A stretch of DNA of 64,000 bases from positions 1 to 64,000 of the forward strand of contig JAYODE010000015.1 in NCBI GenBank assembly GCA_038106185.1, read 5' to 3'. The notes under the pieces were generated by a model that was given only the letters and a program-made list of their open reading frames with translations, was not told the DNA's origin and did no database searches. Positions 1 through 7,161 of this stretch are shown here, piece by piece (the stretch's first letter is position 1; each line of letters begins with the position of its first letter). A program made the translations under genes and the position numbers. Source of the stretch: UBA4582 sp038106185 (GTDB taxonomy: Bacteria; Pseudomonadota; Gammaproteobacteria; Pseudomonadales; Azotimanducaceae).

Positions 1-108
1 GAACGCTGGTACTCGTCTGCGGGAGTGAAACCGACTGAGTCGAATTATCGACTGGACGCCATCACGTCAAGCAAAACAAATAAGAAGCTTTTTTGGTGTT
101 TATCCTAA
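1..108 (+). CDS. possible 3' end of a truncated upstream gene
   Basis: The first 35 codons of the window are open in frame 1 and end at TAA (106-108), 18 bases before the next ATG. The peptide starts ERWYSSAGVKPTESNYRLD and carries no motif I recognise. It could be the tail of a gene that starts outside the window, or a chance open stretch. Codon choice and length are not enough to decide. Confidence 0.3.
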   Translation, partial: ERWYSSAGVKPTESNYRLDAITSSKTNKKLFWCLS

Positions 109-126
109 TGAACCAGAGTCACCTTC

Positions 127-1008
127 ATGCAGCCCAATAAAACCAGTCCAACTTCCCACACCTATTTTTCTGAACGTCTGAAGCTGCACTATCTTGACTG
201 GGGCAATCCAGAGGCGCCAGATGTCTTGCTGATTCATGGCTCGCAGGACAACTGTCACAACTGGGATTGGACGGCGCAGCAATTGTGCACCGATTATCAT
301 GTGATAGCGCCAGACTTGCGCGGCCATGGTGATTCTGATTGGGTCAAGGGCAGCTCCTACCACCTGCTCGATTACGTCTACGATATAGCCCAATTGGTGG
401 AGCAGGAAAATCTGAATCCGGTTAATGTCATCGCTCATTCCATGGGTGGTACTGTTGCTTGCCTGTTTGCGGGCGTCTATCCGGAAAAGGTGAGCAGTTT
501 GATCTCAATAGAAGGTGTTGGTGGTTTTTGGTATATGCGCACCGATGAGCATCCGCAGACTCGAATCCGCGAATGGATCAACACCACTCGAGAACTGGCG
601 GGCAGAGTGCCACGGAAATACGACAGCCTTAGTGAAGCCTTTCAGCGTATGCAGAAGTCCAACCCGCATCTGAGTGAAGAACGGGCTCGTCATCTCACGA
701 CCCACGGCAGCAACCGTAATGAAGACGGGACCTATTCCTGGAAGTTTGACAACTACACCCACTCACGCTCGCCGCTGGGCATGGATTTTAAGGATATGAC
801 GCAGTTGTGGGAAAAGATCGATTGTCCGACCTTACTAATGAATGCCAAGCAAGGCTTCGATCATCGTACTGGTCAGGCTGGCACCTTGAAACACTTCAAG
901 CAGGGGCAGGTTCTGGATATCGATCAGGCGGGCCACTGGCTGCATCATGACCAGTTTGACGCTTACATGGCTGCCTGTTCCGCGTTTTTAGCACTGCATG
1001 CGAAATAG
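127..1008 (+). CDS. alpha/beta-fold hydrolase
   Basis: This 293-residue protein has a complete alpha/beta hydrolase core. An HGSQDN oxyanion segment lies at about residues 37-42 and APDLRGHGDSDW at 61-72. The nucleophile elbow is AHSMGG, with Ser105. The catalytic histidine is in AGHWLHHDQFD, at about residue 270. It has no signal peptide, so it should be cytoplasmic. The substrate cannot be read from the sequence; the family includes esterases, epoxide hydrolases, haloalkane dehalogenases and C-C bond hydrolases. It is convergent with the PNGase F-like gene, and the 65-base spacer between them holds three 14-bp repeats. Confidence 0.88.
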   Translation: MQPNKTSPTSHTYFSERLKLHYLDWGNPEAPDVLLIHGSQDNCHNWDWTAQQLCTDYHVIAPDLRGHGDSDWVKGSSYHLLDYVYDIAQLVEQENLNPVNVIAHSMGGTVACLFAGVYPEKVSSLISIEGVGGFWYMRTDEHPQTRIREWINTTRELAGRVPRKYDSLSEAFQRMQKSNPHLSEERARHLTTHGSNRNEDGTYSWKFDNYTHSRSPLGMDFKDMTQLWEKIDCPTLLMNAKQGFDHRTGQAGTLKHFKQGQVLDIDQAGHWLHHDQFDAYMAACSAFLALHAK

Positions 1009-1026
1009 CAGGTGATTCCACATCCT

Positions 1027-1068
1027 TAACCTGCAAGCGCTAACCTGCAAGTGCTAGCGCTCAAGCGT
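1027..1068. repeat. three 14-bp tandem repeats in a convergent spacer
   Basis: The units are TAACCTGCAAGCGC (1027-1040), TAACCTGCAAGTGC (1041-1054) and a diverged third copy (1055-1068). They fill most of the spacer between the stop of the hydrolase gene (1008) and the stop of the opposing PNGase F-like gene (1074). Confidence 0.8.
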
Positions 1069-1073
1069 TGATG

Positions 1074-2267
1074 TTAATAGACCAGGTAGGCGCTGACGTT
1101 CCAGCTGTTGTACTCGTTTTCTGCGGCGGGCTGTGCTGCTGGAATGGAGACGCTTAGACGATGCTTGCCCTGTTGCAGGTTGCCAAGAGCGATTTTCTGG
1201 GGAGGCACGTCGCTGCCGGGACACCAGTTGGAGCGCGCGTAATCAGAAGACGCGATGGGTACCTCAATGACCTCGCCCTGGACCTCTTTGGTCTCAGTCC
1301 AGACGCCAGAGCTGGGATTGAGGTGCCTGAAGTCAGTACAGTCGTCACGCCAGGGCGTGAACTGGCTGAGCAGGTTGCCATCAAGGCTGATTCGGTGTTC
1401 TCGAGGTGTAAATTCATCGCCAGTGCTGTGGCCGCCATGTCCAGTCGTGATGAAATAGAGCTGAGCCTCTGCAATAGTTTTAGGTAATTCAAATTCTACT
1501 ACCAGGTCGGCCTTGGCAAAGCCGTCATAGCCACGCTGGCGTTCTGTATAAGTTGTGGTATTGATCAAAGGTAAGACGACCCGCGGCTGCCTGGGTGCCT
1601 CTGCGCGAGCTGCCGACTTTACATCCAGCGCGACATCGATCAGGTAACCCTGATCTGACCAGGTGTCGATATAGACGCCAACCCAGACCTCAGTCTCAAA
1701 CAAAGATAGAAGGTGGCTGATATCGGCTGACCAGGCAACTTCGCTAGCCCAACGGGTAATCGAAGGGGGCTTAAGTTTCTCCATTTTCGGATGATCACTG
1801 TAGTAGCCCACCCCAAAAGGCGTGATAAACCGCAGTAGCTCTACAGCTGGAAAATAGCTTTGATCAAGACTCTCGAAATAGGCGACGCCGGGATAGGCCT
1901 CAGCCAGCTGGTTCACCGGAAATTGACCCTGCGCGAGATCGAGCAGCGACAGATCGTCATTCACGGGTATCACGAACAGAGATCCGGATTTATCCCAGGG
2001 ATCGCCATTGGACCTGAGCGAGACGTGAGCGGTCACCTGAGTCTGCTGCTGAAAGACGGGAAGTGTGAGTTTTTTCAGCACGACTCTACCAGCATGCAGA
2101 ACCAGTATATCGGCTTCGTCGGACGTCATATTTGCCGTCGGCGCAAACACGATGGGCAAATTCTCAAACACCAGAATGCGCTGATCACCTATTTCAGAAA
2201 TGGGTGATTGGCAGGCACTGCAGAGTGCGAGCAGGCAACCAATAAAGGCAAATGGGATCGATTTCAT
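1074..2267 (-). CDS. PNGase F-like glycoamidase domain lipoprotein
   Basis: This is a 397-residue protein starting MKSIPFAFIGCLLALCSAC, a lipoprotein-type signal with Cys19 as the likely lipidated residue, although the lipobox is weak. The body matches the two-domain fold of peptide-N-glycosidase F: GDPWDKSG near residue 89, ITPFGVG near 148, VYIDTW near 198, TTGHGG with TGDEF at 275-286, and RSNWCPGSDVPP near 345. Known PNGase F uses Asp60, Glu206 and Glu118 (mature numbering). The equivalents here are Asp92, Glu285 and Asp201, so two acids are conserved and one is Glu to Asp. Such enzymes remove N-glycans from glycoproteins. Activity here is inferred, and an envelope location is likely. A longer reading frame runs upstream through the gap, but the ATG at 2267 begins the signal peptide. 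Confidence 0.75.
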   Translation of the reverse strand: MKSIPFAFIGCLLALCSACQSPISEIGDQRILVFENLPIVFAPTANMTSDEADILVLHAGRVVLKKLTLPVFQQQTQVTAHVSLRSNGDPWDKSGSLFVIPVNDDLSLLDLAQGQFPVNQLAEAYPGVAYFESLDQSYFPAVELLRFITPFGVGYYSDHPKMEKLKPPSITRWASEVAWSADISHLLSLFETEVWVGVYIDTWSDQGYLIDVALDVKSAARAEAPRQPRVVLPLINTTTYTERQRGYDGFAKADLVVEFELPKTIAEAQLYFITTGHGGHSTGDEFTPREHRISLDGNLLSQFTPWRDDCTDFRHLNPSSGVWTETKEVQGEVIEVPIASSDYARSNWCPGSDVPPQKIALGNLQQGKHRLSVSIPAAQPAAENEYNSWNVSAYLVY

Positions 2268-2639
2268 GGGCTCTAGTCTGCGACATCGGCAGGCCCAAGT
2301 AAACGTCATCAGTGCTTCAGGCCGATTTGCTGCAGCGCTCTTCGAGATGGTCAGCGTGGGCGAAAATACTATCGGTATGGGGCGTGCCAGGAATATGCAG
2401 TCGGGGACGCGCAGCCCGGGGCGCGCAGCCGTGGAATCGGGTGTTTGTTTTTGGTGTTGTAGGTGCTNNNNNNNNNNNNNNNNNNNNNNNNNNNNNNNNN
2501 NNNNNNNNNNNNNNNNNNNNNNNNNNNNNNNNNNNNNNNNNNNNNNNNNNNNNNNNNNNNNNNNNNNAGCCCGGGGCGCGCAGCCGTGGAATCGGGTGTT
2601 TGTTTTTGGTGTTGTAGGTGCTCGGGGCGCAAAACACGT
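2268..2639. other. gene-free stretch containing assembly gap
   Basis: Between the start of the PNGase F-like gene and the 3' end of tRNA-Phe I see no supported gene. The stretch holds the 100-N gap and its two 55-bp duplicate flanks, plus GC-rich repeats of a GCGCAGCC motif around 2410-2430. Long frames here arise only because N codons read as open. Confidence 0.6.
2413..2622. other. scaffold gap (100 N, 2468-2567) with identical 55-bp flanks
   Basis: Positions 2413-2467 and 2568-2622 are identical over 55 bases and sit directly on either side of exactly 100 N. This is the pattern of two contigs that overlap by one assembler k-mer (k = 55) but were joined with a default gap. The real sequence probably holds one copy and no gap. 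Confidence 0.85.
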
Positions 2640-2715
2640 TGGTGGCCAGAGGTGGAATCGAACCACCGACACAGGGATTTTCAATCCCTTGCTCTACCGA
2701 CTGAGCTATCTGGCC
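2640..2715 (-). tRNA. tRNA-Phe (GAA)
   Basis: On the minus strand this is a 76-base tRNA beginning GGCCAGATAGCTCAG and ending TCTGGCCACCA. It has a 7-bp acceptor stem (GGCCAGA/TCTGGCC), a normal D arm, the anticodon loop TTGAAAA with GAA at 2680-2682, and a GGTTCGATTCC T arm. The CCA is encoded. It closely resembles bacterial tRNA-Phe throughout. Confidence 0.97.
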
Positions 2716-2733
2716 TTATCTCAACGATGGCGT

Positions 2734-2762
2734 ATTAGACCGAAGGGCGGGCGTTGAGTCAA
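2734..2762 (-). promoter_or_regulatory. sigma-70-type promoter of tRNA-Phe
   Basis: On the minus strand TTGACT (2757-2762) is followed after 17 bases by TCTAAT (2734-2739), about 18 bases before the tRNA 5' end. Position and spacing fit a stable-RNA promoter. Confidence 0.6.
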
Positions 2763-2825
2763 GGTGTCCTGCTGAGTTAGCAAGATTTATTCTTCAGATT
2801 GGTTCACTCAAGGTGACCTTTGTCG

Positions 2826-2852
2826 TTGCGCTCAGGTGGACGGGGGTATAAT
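2826..2852 (+). promoter_or_regulatory. possible sigma-70 promoter of the polyamine ABC operon
   Basis: A perfect TATAAT at 2847-2852 lies 100 bases before the first transporter gene. A weak -35 candidate, TTGCGC, is at 2826-2831 with only 15 bases of spacer. The -10 is convincing and the -35 is not. Confidence 0.4.
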
Positions 2853-2952
2853 TCTGGTCTTTTGAGGCAGTTGGATTGTGTTACATTCTAATTGGCGTCG
2901 AAGGGTTCAAAACCTGCCGTTCTGGGGTATTCACACCTGATGAGAGAAGGTT

Positions 2953-4044
2953 ATGGGAAAATTAGTCGGTGTTTTATTCGGTCTAATGCTGCTGATGCCG
3001 GTGTATGCGGCCGAAGACAAGGTGCTGAATGTCTACAACTGGGTGGACTATATTGGACCGGATACCATCAAAATCTTTGAGGAACGTACAGGGATCAAGG
3101 TCACCTACGATGTTTTCGACAGTAATGATGTTTTGCAGGGCAAGCTGCTGGCAGGCAGTTCGGGCTTCGATGTGGTGGTACCGACCTCAGGATACCAAGC
3201 GAGGATGGTGAAAGCGGGTGTTTTCATGCGCTTGGATCATGAAAAACTGCCCAATTTGAAGCACATGAATCCCGTCTTAATGAAACAGTTGGAGCAATTT
3301 GATCCGGGGAATCAATATGGAGTGCCCTACTTATGGGGTACGACGGGATTGGGCATTAACCGTCAGCTGGTCACTCAGATATTGGGTAAGGACGCGCCTG
3401 TAGACAGTTGGGCGTTGGTGTTTGAGCCCGAAAACATGAAAAAACTGAAGGCTTGCGGTGTGTCGTTCCTCGATGCACATGACGAGCTTTTCCCGGCGGT
3501 GTTAGCCTACCGGGGAGAGAACCCAATGGCGCAATCTGCTGAGTTGTTTCAGGAGAAAGTGGTGCCGGTACTCGCCGGGGTAGGGCCTCATGTGACGTAT
3601 TTTCACTCTTCTAAATATATCAATGACCTCGCGAACGGAGATATCTGTGTCGCGCTAGGCTGGTCCGGAGACATACTGCAAGCGAGTCGGCGCGCCAGGG
3701 AGGCGAAGCTGCCGTTTGATGTTGAGTACCACATACCCAGAGAAGGTACGGCTGTGTGGTTTGATATGCTTGCCATTCCAAAGGATGCACCACACCCGGA
3801 AAACGCCCTCAAGTTTATCAACTTTCTGATGGAGCCTGAGATCATAGCCGGTGTTACCAACCAGGTGCGTTACGCGAATGCGAATGCCAGTGCTGATGTT
3901 TTTGTTGACAAGCGTGTGCTTCAAAATCCCGGTATCTACCCGAGCAAAGAGATGAGCGAGAAGAACTTTACACTGCCGCCTTATCCGCAAAAGCTTGATC
4001 GCAAGGCGTTGCGAATGTGGTCCAGAATCAAGACTGGTCGCTAA
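2953..4044 (+). CDS. potF: polyamine ABC transporter, periplasmic substrate-binding protein (PotF/SpuD family)
   Basis: This 363-residue protein has an N-terminal Sec signal (cleavage near VYAAED, residues 17-22) and then VLNVYNWVDYIGPDTI, the typical first strand of spermidine/putrescine-binding proteins. Later segments such as GTTGLGINRQ, LGWSGDIL and WFDMLAIPKDAPHPENA also fit. It should capture putrescine or spermidine in the periplasm for the three following gene products. An AGAAGG lies only two bases before the ATG, closer than usual. The first gene of a tight four-gene operon, it sits upstream of polyamine-degrading enzymes, which supports a polyamine ligand. Which polyamine it binds cannot be told. 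Confidence 0.9.
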   Translation: MGKLVGVLFGLMLLMPVYAAEDKVLNVYNWVDYIGPDTIKIFEERTGIKVTYDVFDSNDVLQGKLLAGSSGFDVVVPTSGYQARMVKAGVFMRLDHEKLPNLKHMNPVLMKQLEQFDPGNQYGVPYLWGTTGLGINRQLVTQILGKDAPVDSWALVFEPENMKKLKACGVSFLDAHDELFPAVLAYRGENPMAQSAELFQEKVVPVLAGVGPHVTYFHSSKYINDLANGDICVALGWSGDILQASRRAREAKLPFDVEYHIPREGTAVWFDMLAIPKDAPHPENALKFINFLMEPEIIAGVTNQVRYANANASADVFVDKRVLQNPGIYPSKEMSEKNFTLPPYPQKLDRKALRMWSRIKTGR

Positions 4045-4116
4045 ATCAGCGGGCATGCGATCTAGTGAGATAAAGGTAAGCACTTAAAATAAGTACATCA
4101 AGGTGAAACTTCGATA

Positions 4117-5235
4117 ATGAGTCAGCCAGAAGTACCATATGCCGTTGAAGTGATGAATTTGTCGAAGCATTTCGACGATGCGATTGCGGTGGATCAGGTG
4201 AACCTGCAAATTCGACAGGGCGAGATATTTGCACTGTTGGGTGGTTCTGGCTGTGGCAAGACGACGCTACTGCGTATGCTCGCAGGTTTCGAACAACCCT
4301 CAGAGGGCGATATCAGAATCAATGGCGTGTCTATGGCTGACAGCCCGCCCTATCAACGGCCGGTGAATATGATGTTTCAGTCATACGCGCTGTTTCCGCA
4401 TATGACAGTGGAGCAAAATATTGCATTCGGGTTGAAGCAAGATAAGTTGCCGCAAGCGCAGATTGCAGAGCGGGTGAGCGAGATGCTGGCGCTAGTGCAG
4501 ATGACAACATTTCGCCGCAGGAAGCCGGCGCAGCTATCCGGTGGCCAACAGCAACGAATAGCATTGGCCCGCAGTCTGGCGAAGAAGCCGGCTTTGCTGC
4601 TGCTCGACGAGCCGATGGGCGCGCTGGATAAGAAGCTGCGAATGCAGATGCAGCTGGAGTTGGCACACATTATTGAAGGTGTTGGTGTGACCTGTGTAAT
4701 GGTTACTCACGATCAGGAAGAGGCCATGACTATGGCCGACCGGATCGCCATCATGGATCAGGGTCGTATCATGCAGGTAGGCGAGCCACGTGAGATCTAC
4801 GAGTATCCGAACAGCAAGATGACGGCTGAGTTTATTGGCTCAATCAATCTGTTCAAGGCAGTCGCTTCCTTCAGCTCGAGTACTTGCGAGCTAATCTGCA
4901 ACGAGCTCTCCAACAGGGTGGTGGCGGGTAACATTGGGCGCGAGTTTGAGGGTGACTGTTATGTTGCATTACGGCCCGAAAAAATTCGGCTGGCGGCAGG
5001 TGTCACTCTCGCTAAAGAAAACAGCATCGCAGGTAAGGTTGAGGATATCGCTTATCTCGGCAGTCACAACGTCATTCATGTGCGCCTCAATTCTATTGAG
5101 GGGCAAGGTAAAATAGTCCAGGTGCATGTGAGCAATTTTGTCCGTCATGCGGCTCAGACCTTTGAGCTCAAGCAGCCGGTAGTCCTGTCTTGGGACCGAG
5201 ACGCGATAGTGTTGATTAAAGCAGACCCATTATGA
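4117..5235 (+). CDS. potG: polyamine ABC transporter, ATP-binding protein (PotG/PotA family)
   Basis: This is a 372-residue ABC ATPase. The Walker A motif is GGSGCGKTT (42-50), the signature is LSGGQQQR (140-147), Walker B is LLLLDEP (160-166), and the switch histidine is in VMVTHD (His198). The C-terminal third (from about residue 250) is a TOBE-type domain, with LRPEKIRLA and EDIAYLGSHNVIHV, as in the PotA/PotG branch. It powers uptake through the two permeases encoded next. Its stop overlaps the next start by four bases (ATGA at 5232-5235), indicating translational coupling. Confidence 0.93.
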   Translation: MSQPEVPYAVEVMNLSKHFDDAIAVDQVNLQIRQGEIFALLGGSGCGKTTLLRMLAGFEQPSEGDIRINGVSMADSPPYQRPVNMMFQSYALFPHMTVEQNIAFGLKQDKLPQAQIAERVSEMLALVQMTTFRRRKPAQLSGGQQQRIALARSLAKKPALLLLDEPMGALDKKLRMQMQLELAHIIEGVGVTCVMVTHDQEEAMTMADRIAIMDQGRIMQVGEPREIYEYPNSKMTAEFIGSINLFKAVASFSSSTCELICNELSNRVVAGNIGREFEGDCYVALRPEKIRLAAGVTLAKENSIAGKVEDIAYLGSHNVIHVRLNSIEGQGKIVQVHVSNFVRHAAQTFELKQPVVLSWDRDAIVLIKADPL

Positions 5236-6122
5236 AGGGGTTCTTTGCCCACAGAATTTGGGTCATAGCACCGCCCTACCTCTGGATGCTGGTTTTTTTT
5301 GCATTGCCATTTGGTTATATCCTGAAAATCAGTTTGGCTGAGTCGGTGATCGCGATGCCGCCTTACAGTGATATCTGGTCCTGGACTGAGGGCCAGTTCA
5401 GCTGGCTGGGCTCGCTGGACAATTACCGCTTTCTGCTTGAAGACGATCTCTATTACCTGGCTTACTTTAACTCTGTGCGTTTGGCCGCGATAGCGACGCT
5501 GGTGTGTTTGTTCGTCGCCTATCCCATGGCGTTTGCTATCTCGAGAATGCCAGAGCCCTATCGCAGCTTGTGCCTGCTGCTGGTGATTCTGCCATCCTGG
5601 ACTTCATTTTTGATTCGTATCTATGCCTGGATTGGTTTGTTAAAAAACAACGGTCTGATTAACCAGATGCTGCTAGCAGTAGGTTTGCTTGATGAGCCGC
5701 TGTTGCTGCTGCACTCTGATTTCGCGATCTACCTGGGTATCGTCTATGGTTACCTGCCGTTTATGGTGCTGCCAATCTATACGAATCTGGTGAAGCTAGA
5801 TCATTCGTTAATTGAAGCGGCTTACGATCTGGGAGCCAGACCATGGAAAGTGTTTTTGACGATTATTTTACCCCTGTCGATGGGGGGTGTGGTGGCGGGC
5901 TGTTTCCTGGTTTTTATTCCGGCGGTGGGTGAGTTTATCATTCCGGATCTGCTCGGCGGACCTGATACCTTGATGATAGGCAAGGTGCTCTGGCAGGAAT
6001 TCTTTGTTAATCGAGACTGGCCCGTAGCCTCGGCGATTGCCGTGGTGATGTTGACTTTCCTTTTGGTCCCCATCTATTTCTATCGCCGTGTAGAGATGAA
6101 GCGGTTAGGGGTAACGCCGTGA
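5232..6122 (+). CDS. potH: polyamine ABC transporter permease (PotH/PotB family)
   Basis: This 296-residue inner-membrane protein has about six hydrophobic spans and the cytoplasmic coupling loop LIEAAYDLGARPWKVFLTI (EAA motif, around residues 196-214), which docks onto the ATPase. The N-terminal WVIAPPYLWMLVFFALPFGY and the VVLPSWTSFLIR-type segment are typical of PotB/PotH. It overlaps both neighbours by four bases. It should form a heterodimeric channel with the following permease. Confidence 0.93.
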   Translation: MKGFFAHRIWVIAPPYLWMLVFFALPFGYILKISLAESVIAMPPYSDIWSWTEGQFSWLGSLDNYRFLLEDDLYYLAYFNSVRLAAIATLVCLFVAYPMAFAISRMPEPYRSLCLLLVILPSWTSFLIRIYAWIGLLKNNGLINQMLLAVGLLDEPLLLLHSDFAIYLGIVYGYLPFMVLPIYTNLVKLDHSLIEAAYDLGARPWKVFLTIILPLSMGGVVAGCFLVFIPAVGEFIIPDLLGGPDTLMIGKVLWQEFFVNRDWPVASAIAVVMLTFLLVPIYFYRRVEMKRLGVTP

Positions 6123-6928
6123 GGGTCTCGCGCTTTTTGTTGATGGCTGGGCTGGTCTTTCTGTATTTCCCACTATTAGTGCTTGTCATCTACTCCTTCA
6201 ATGAGTCCAGACTGGTGACCGTTTGGACAGAGTTTTCGCTGAAGTGGTATCTGGAGCTGCTCGAAGACCGACAATTGATGGATGCTTTTTTTCTGAGCCT
6301 GCAGATTGCGTGCTCGACGGCATTTATGGCGGTGCTGCTGGGCACTGTTGCCGCCTATGTGTTAGTGAAGTTTGGCCGATTTCCGGGTCAAACTCTGTTT
6401 AGTAGTATGATCATAGCGCCGCTGGTGATGCCAGAGGTGATCACCGGCTTGTCGTTGTTGTTGCTTTTTGTTGGCTTGGGTCAATTGCTAGGCTGGCCCG
6501 CATCCCGCGGCGCCATGACGATCTGGATCGCTCATGTGACTTTCAGTGTGGCTTTTGTCACCATCGTTATTAGCGCTCGCCTCAGAGAAATGGACAGCTC
6601 GCTGGAAGAGGCAGCAATGGACCTGGGGGCGACGCCATTGAAGGTATTTTTCGTGATTACCCTGCCATTGATCAGTCCTGCATTGATATCCGGGTGGCTG
6701 TTGGCGTTTACCTTGTCTTTGGATGATCTGGTGATCGCCAGTTTCGTCTCGGGTCCTGGCTCGAGCACTTTGCCGATGGTGATTTACTCGAGTGTTCGTC
6801 TTGGCGTGAGTCCGAAGATCAATGCGCTGGCGACAATTTTTGTCGCCATGATTTTGGTTGGTACGGTCATCGTCTGGTGGAGTTTGCAGCGCTGGGCAAG
6901 GTCCAGCGCTGCTCGAGATCCAAGCTAG
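6119..6928 (+). CDS. potI: polyamine ABC transporter permease (PotI/PotC family)
   Basis: This 269-residue membrane protein begins with GTG at 6119, overlapping the TGA of the preceding permease. Its EAA loop is LEEAAMDLGATPLKVFFVIT (around residue 161), and FTLSLDDLVIASFVSGPGSSTLP near residue 200 is a hallmark of PotC/PotI permeases. It is the last gene of the importer operon. Just after its TAG a run of about 10-bp repeats leads into an assembly gap. Confidence 0.93.
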   Translation: MRVSRFLLMAGLVFLYFPLLVLVIYSFNESRLVTVWTEFSLKWYLELLEDRQLMDAFFLSLQIACSTAFMAVLLGTVAAYVLVKFGRFPGQTLFSSMIIAPLVMPEVITGLSLLLLFVGLGQLLGWPASRGAMTIWIAHVTFSVAFVTIVISARLREMDSSLEEAAMDLGATPLKVFFVITLPLISPALISGWLLAFTLSLDDLVIASFVSGPGSSTLPMVIYSSVRLGVSPKINALATIFVAMILVGTVIVWWSLQRWARSSAARDPS

Positions 6929-6970
6929 CTCAAGCTAGAAGCCTGCTCAAGCCTGCTCAAGCTAGCGCAA
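6922..6970. repeat. short degenerate tandem array (about 10-bp unit) after potI
   Basis: Repeats of AGCTAGCTCA/GCCTGCTCAA-type decamers start at the stop codon of potI and run for about 50 bases. GCCTGCTCAA is repeated exactly at 6941-6950 and 6951-6960. The array leads into the 55-bp flank of the second assembly gap. Confidence 0.7.
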
Positions 6971-7161
6971 TTCTAGTTGAGCATGGTTGAAAAAAAGCGG
7001 ATGCCGNNNNNNNNNNNNNNNNNNNNNNNNNNNNNNNNNNNNNNNNNNNNNNNNNNNNNNNNNNNNNNNNNNNNNNNNNNNNNNNNNNNNNNNNNNNNNN
7101 NNNNNNCCTGCTCAAGCTAGCGCAATTCTAGTTGAGCATGGTTGAAAAAAAGCGGATGCCG
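6952..7161. other. scaffold gap (100 N, 7007-7106) with identical 55-bp flanks
   Basis: Bases 6952-7006 and 7107-7161 are identical over 55 positions on either side of exactly 100 N, as at the first gap. The second copy carries the last codons of the TonB receptor gene. The most economical reading is one copy and no gap. Confidence 0.85.

Noticed and set aside
1161..1487. Plus-strand frame of 108 codons inside the PNGase F-like gene
   Set aside because: It is a shadow of a well-supported gene on the other strand and shows no family resemblance.
2312..2757. Long plus- and minus-strand frames across the first gap
   Set aside because: They are kept open by runs of N and by translation through tRNA-Phe.
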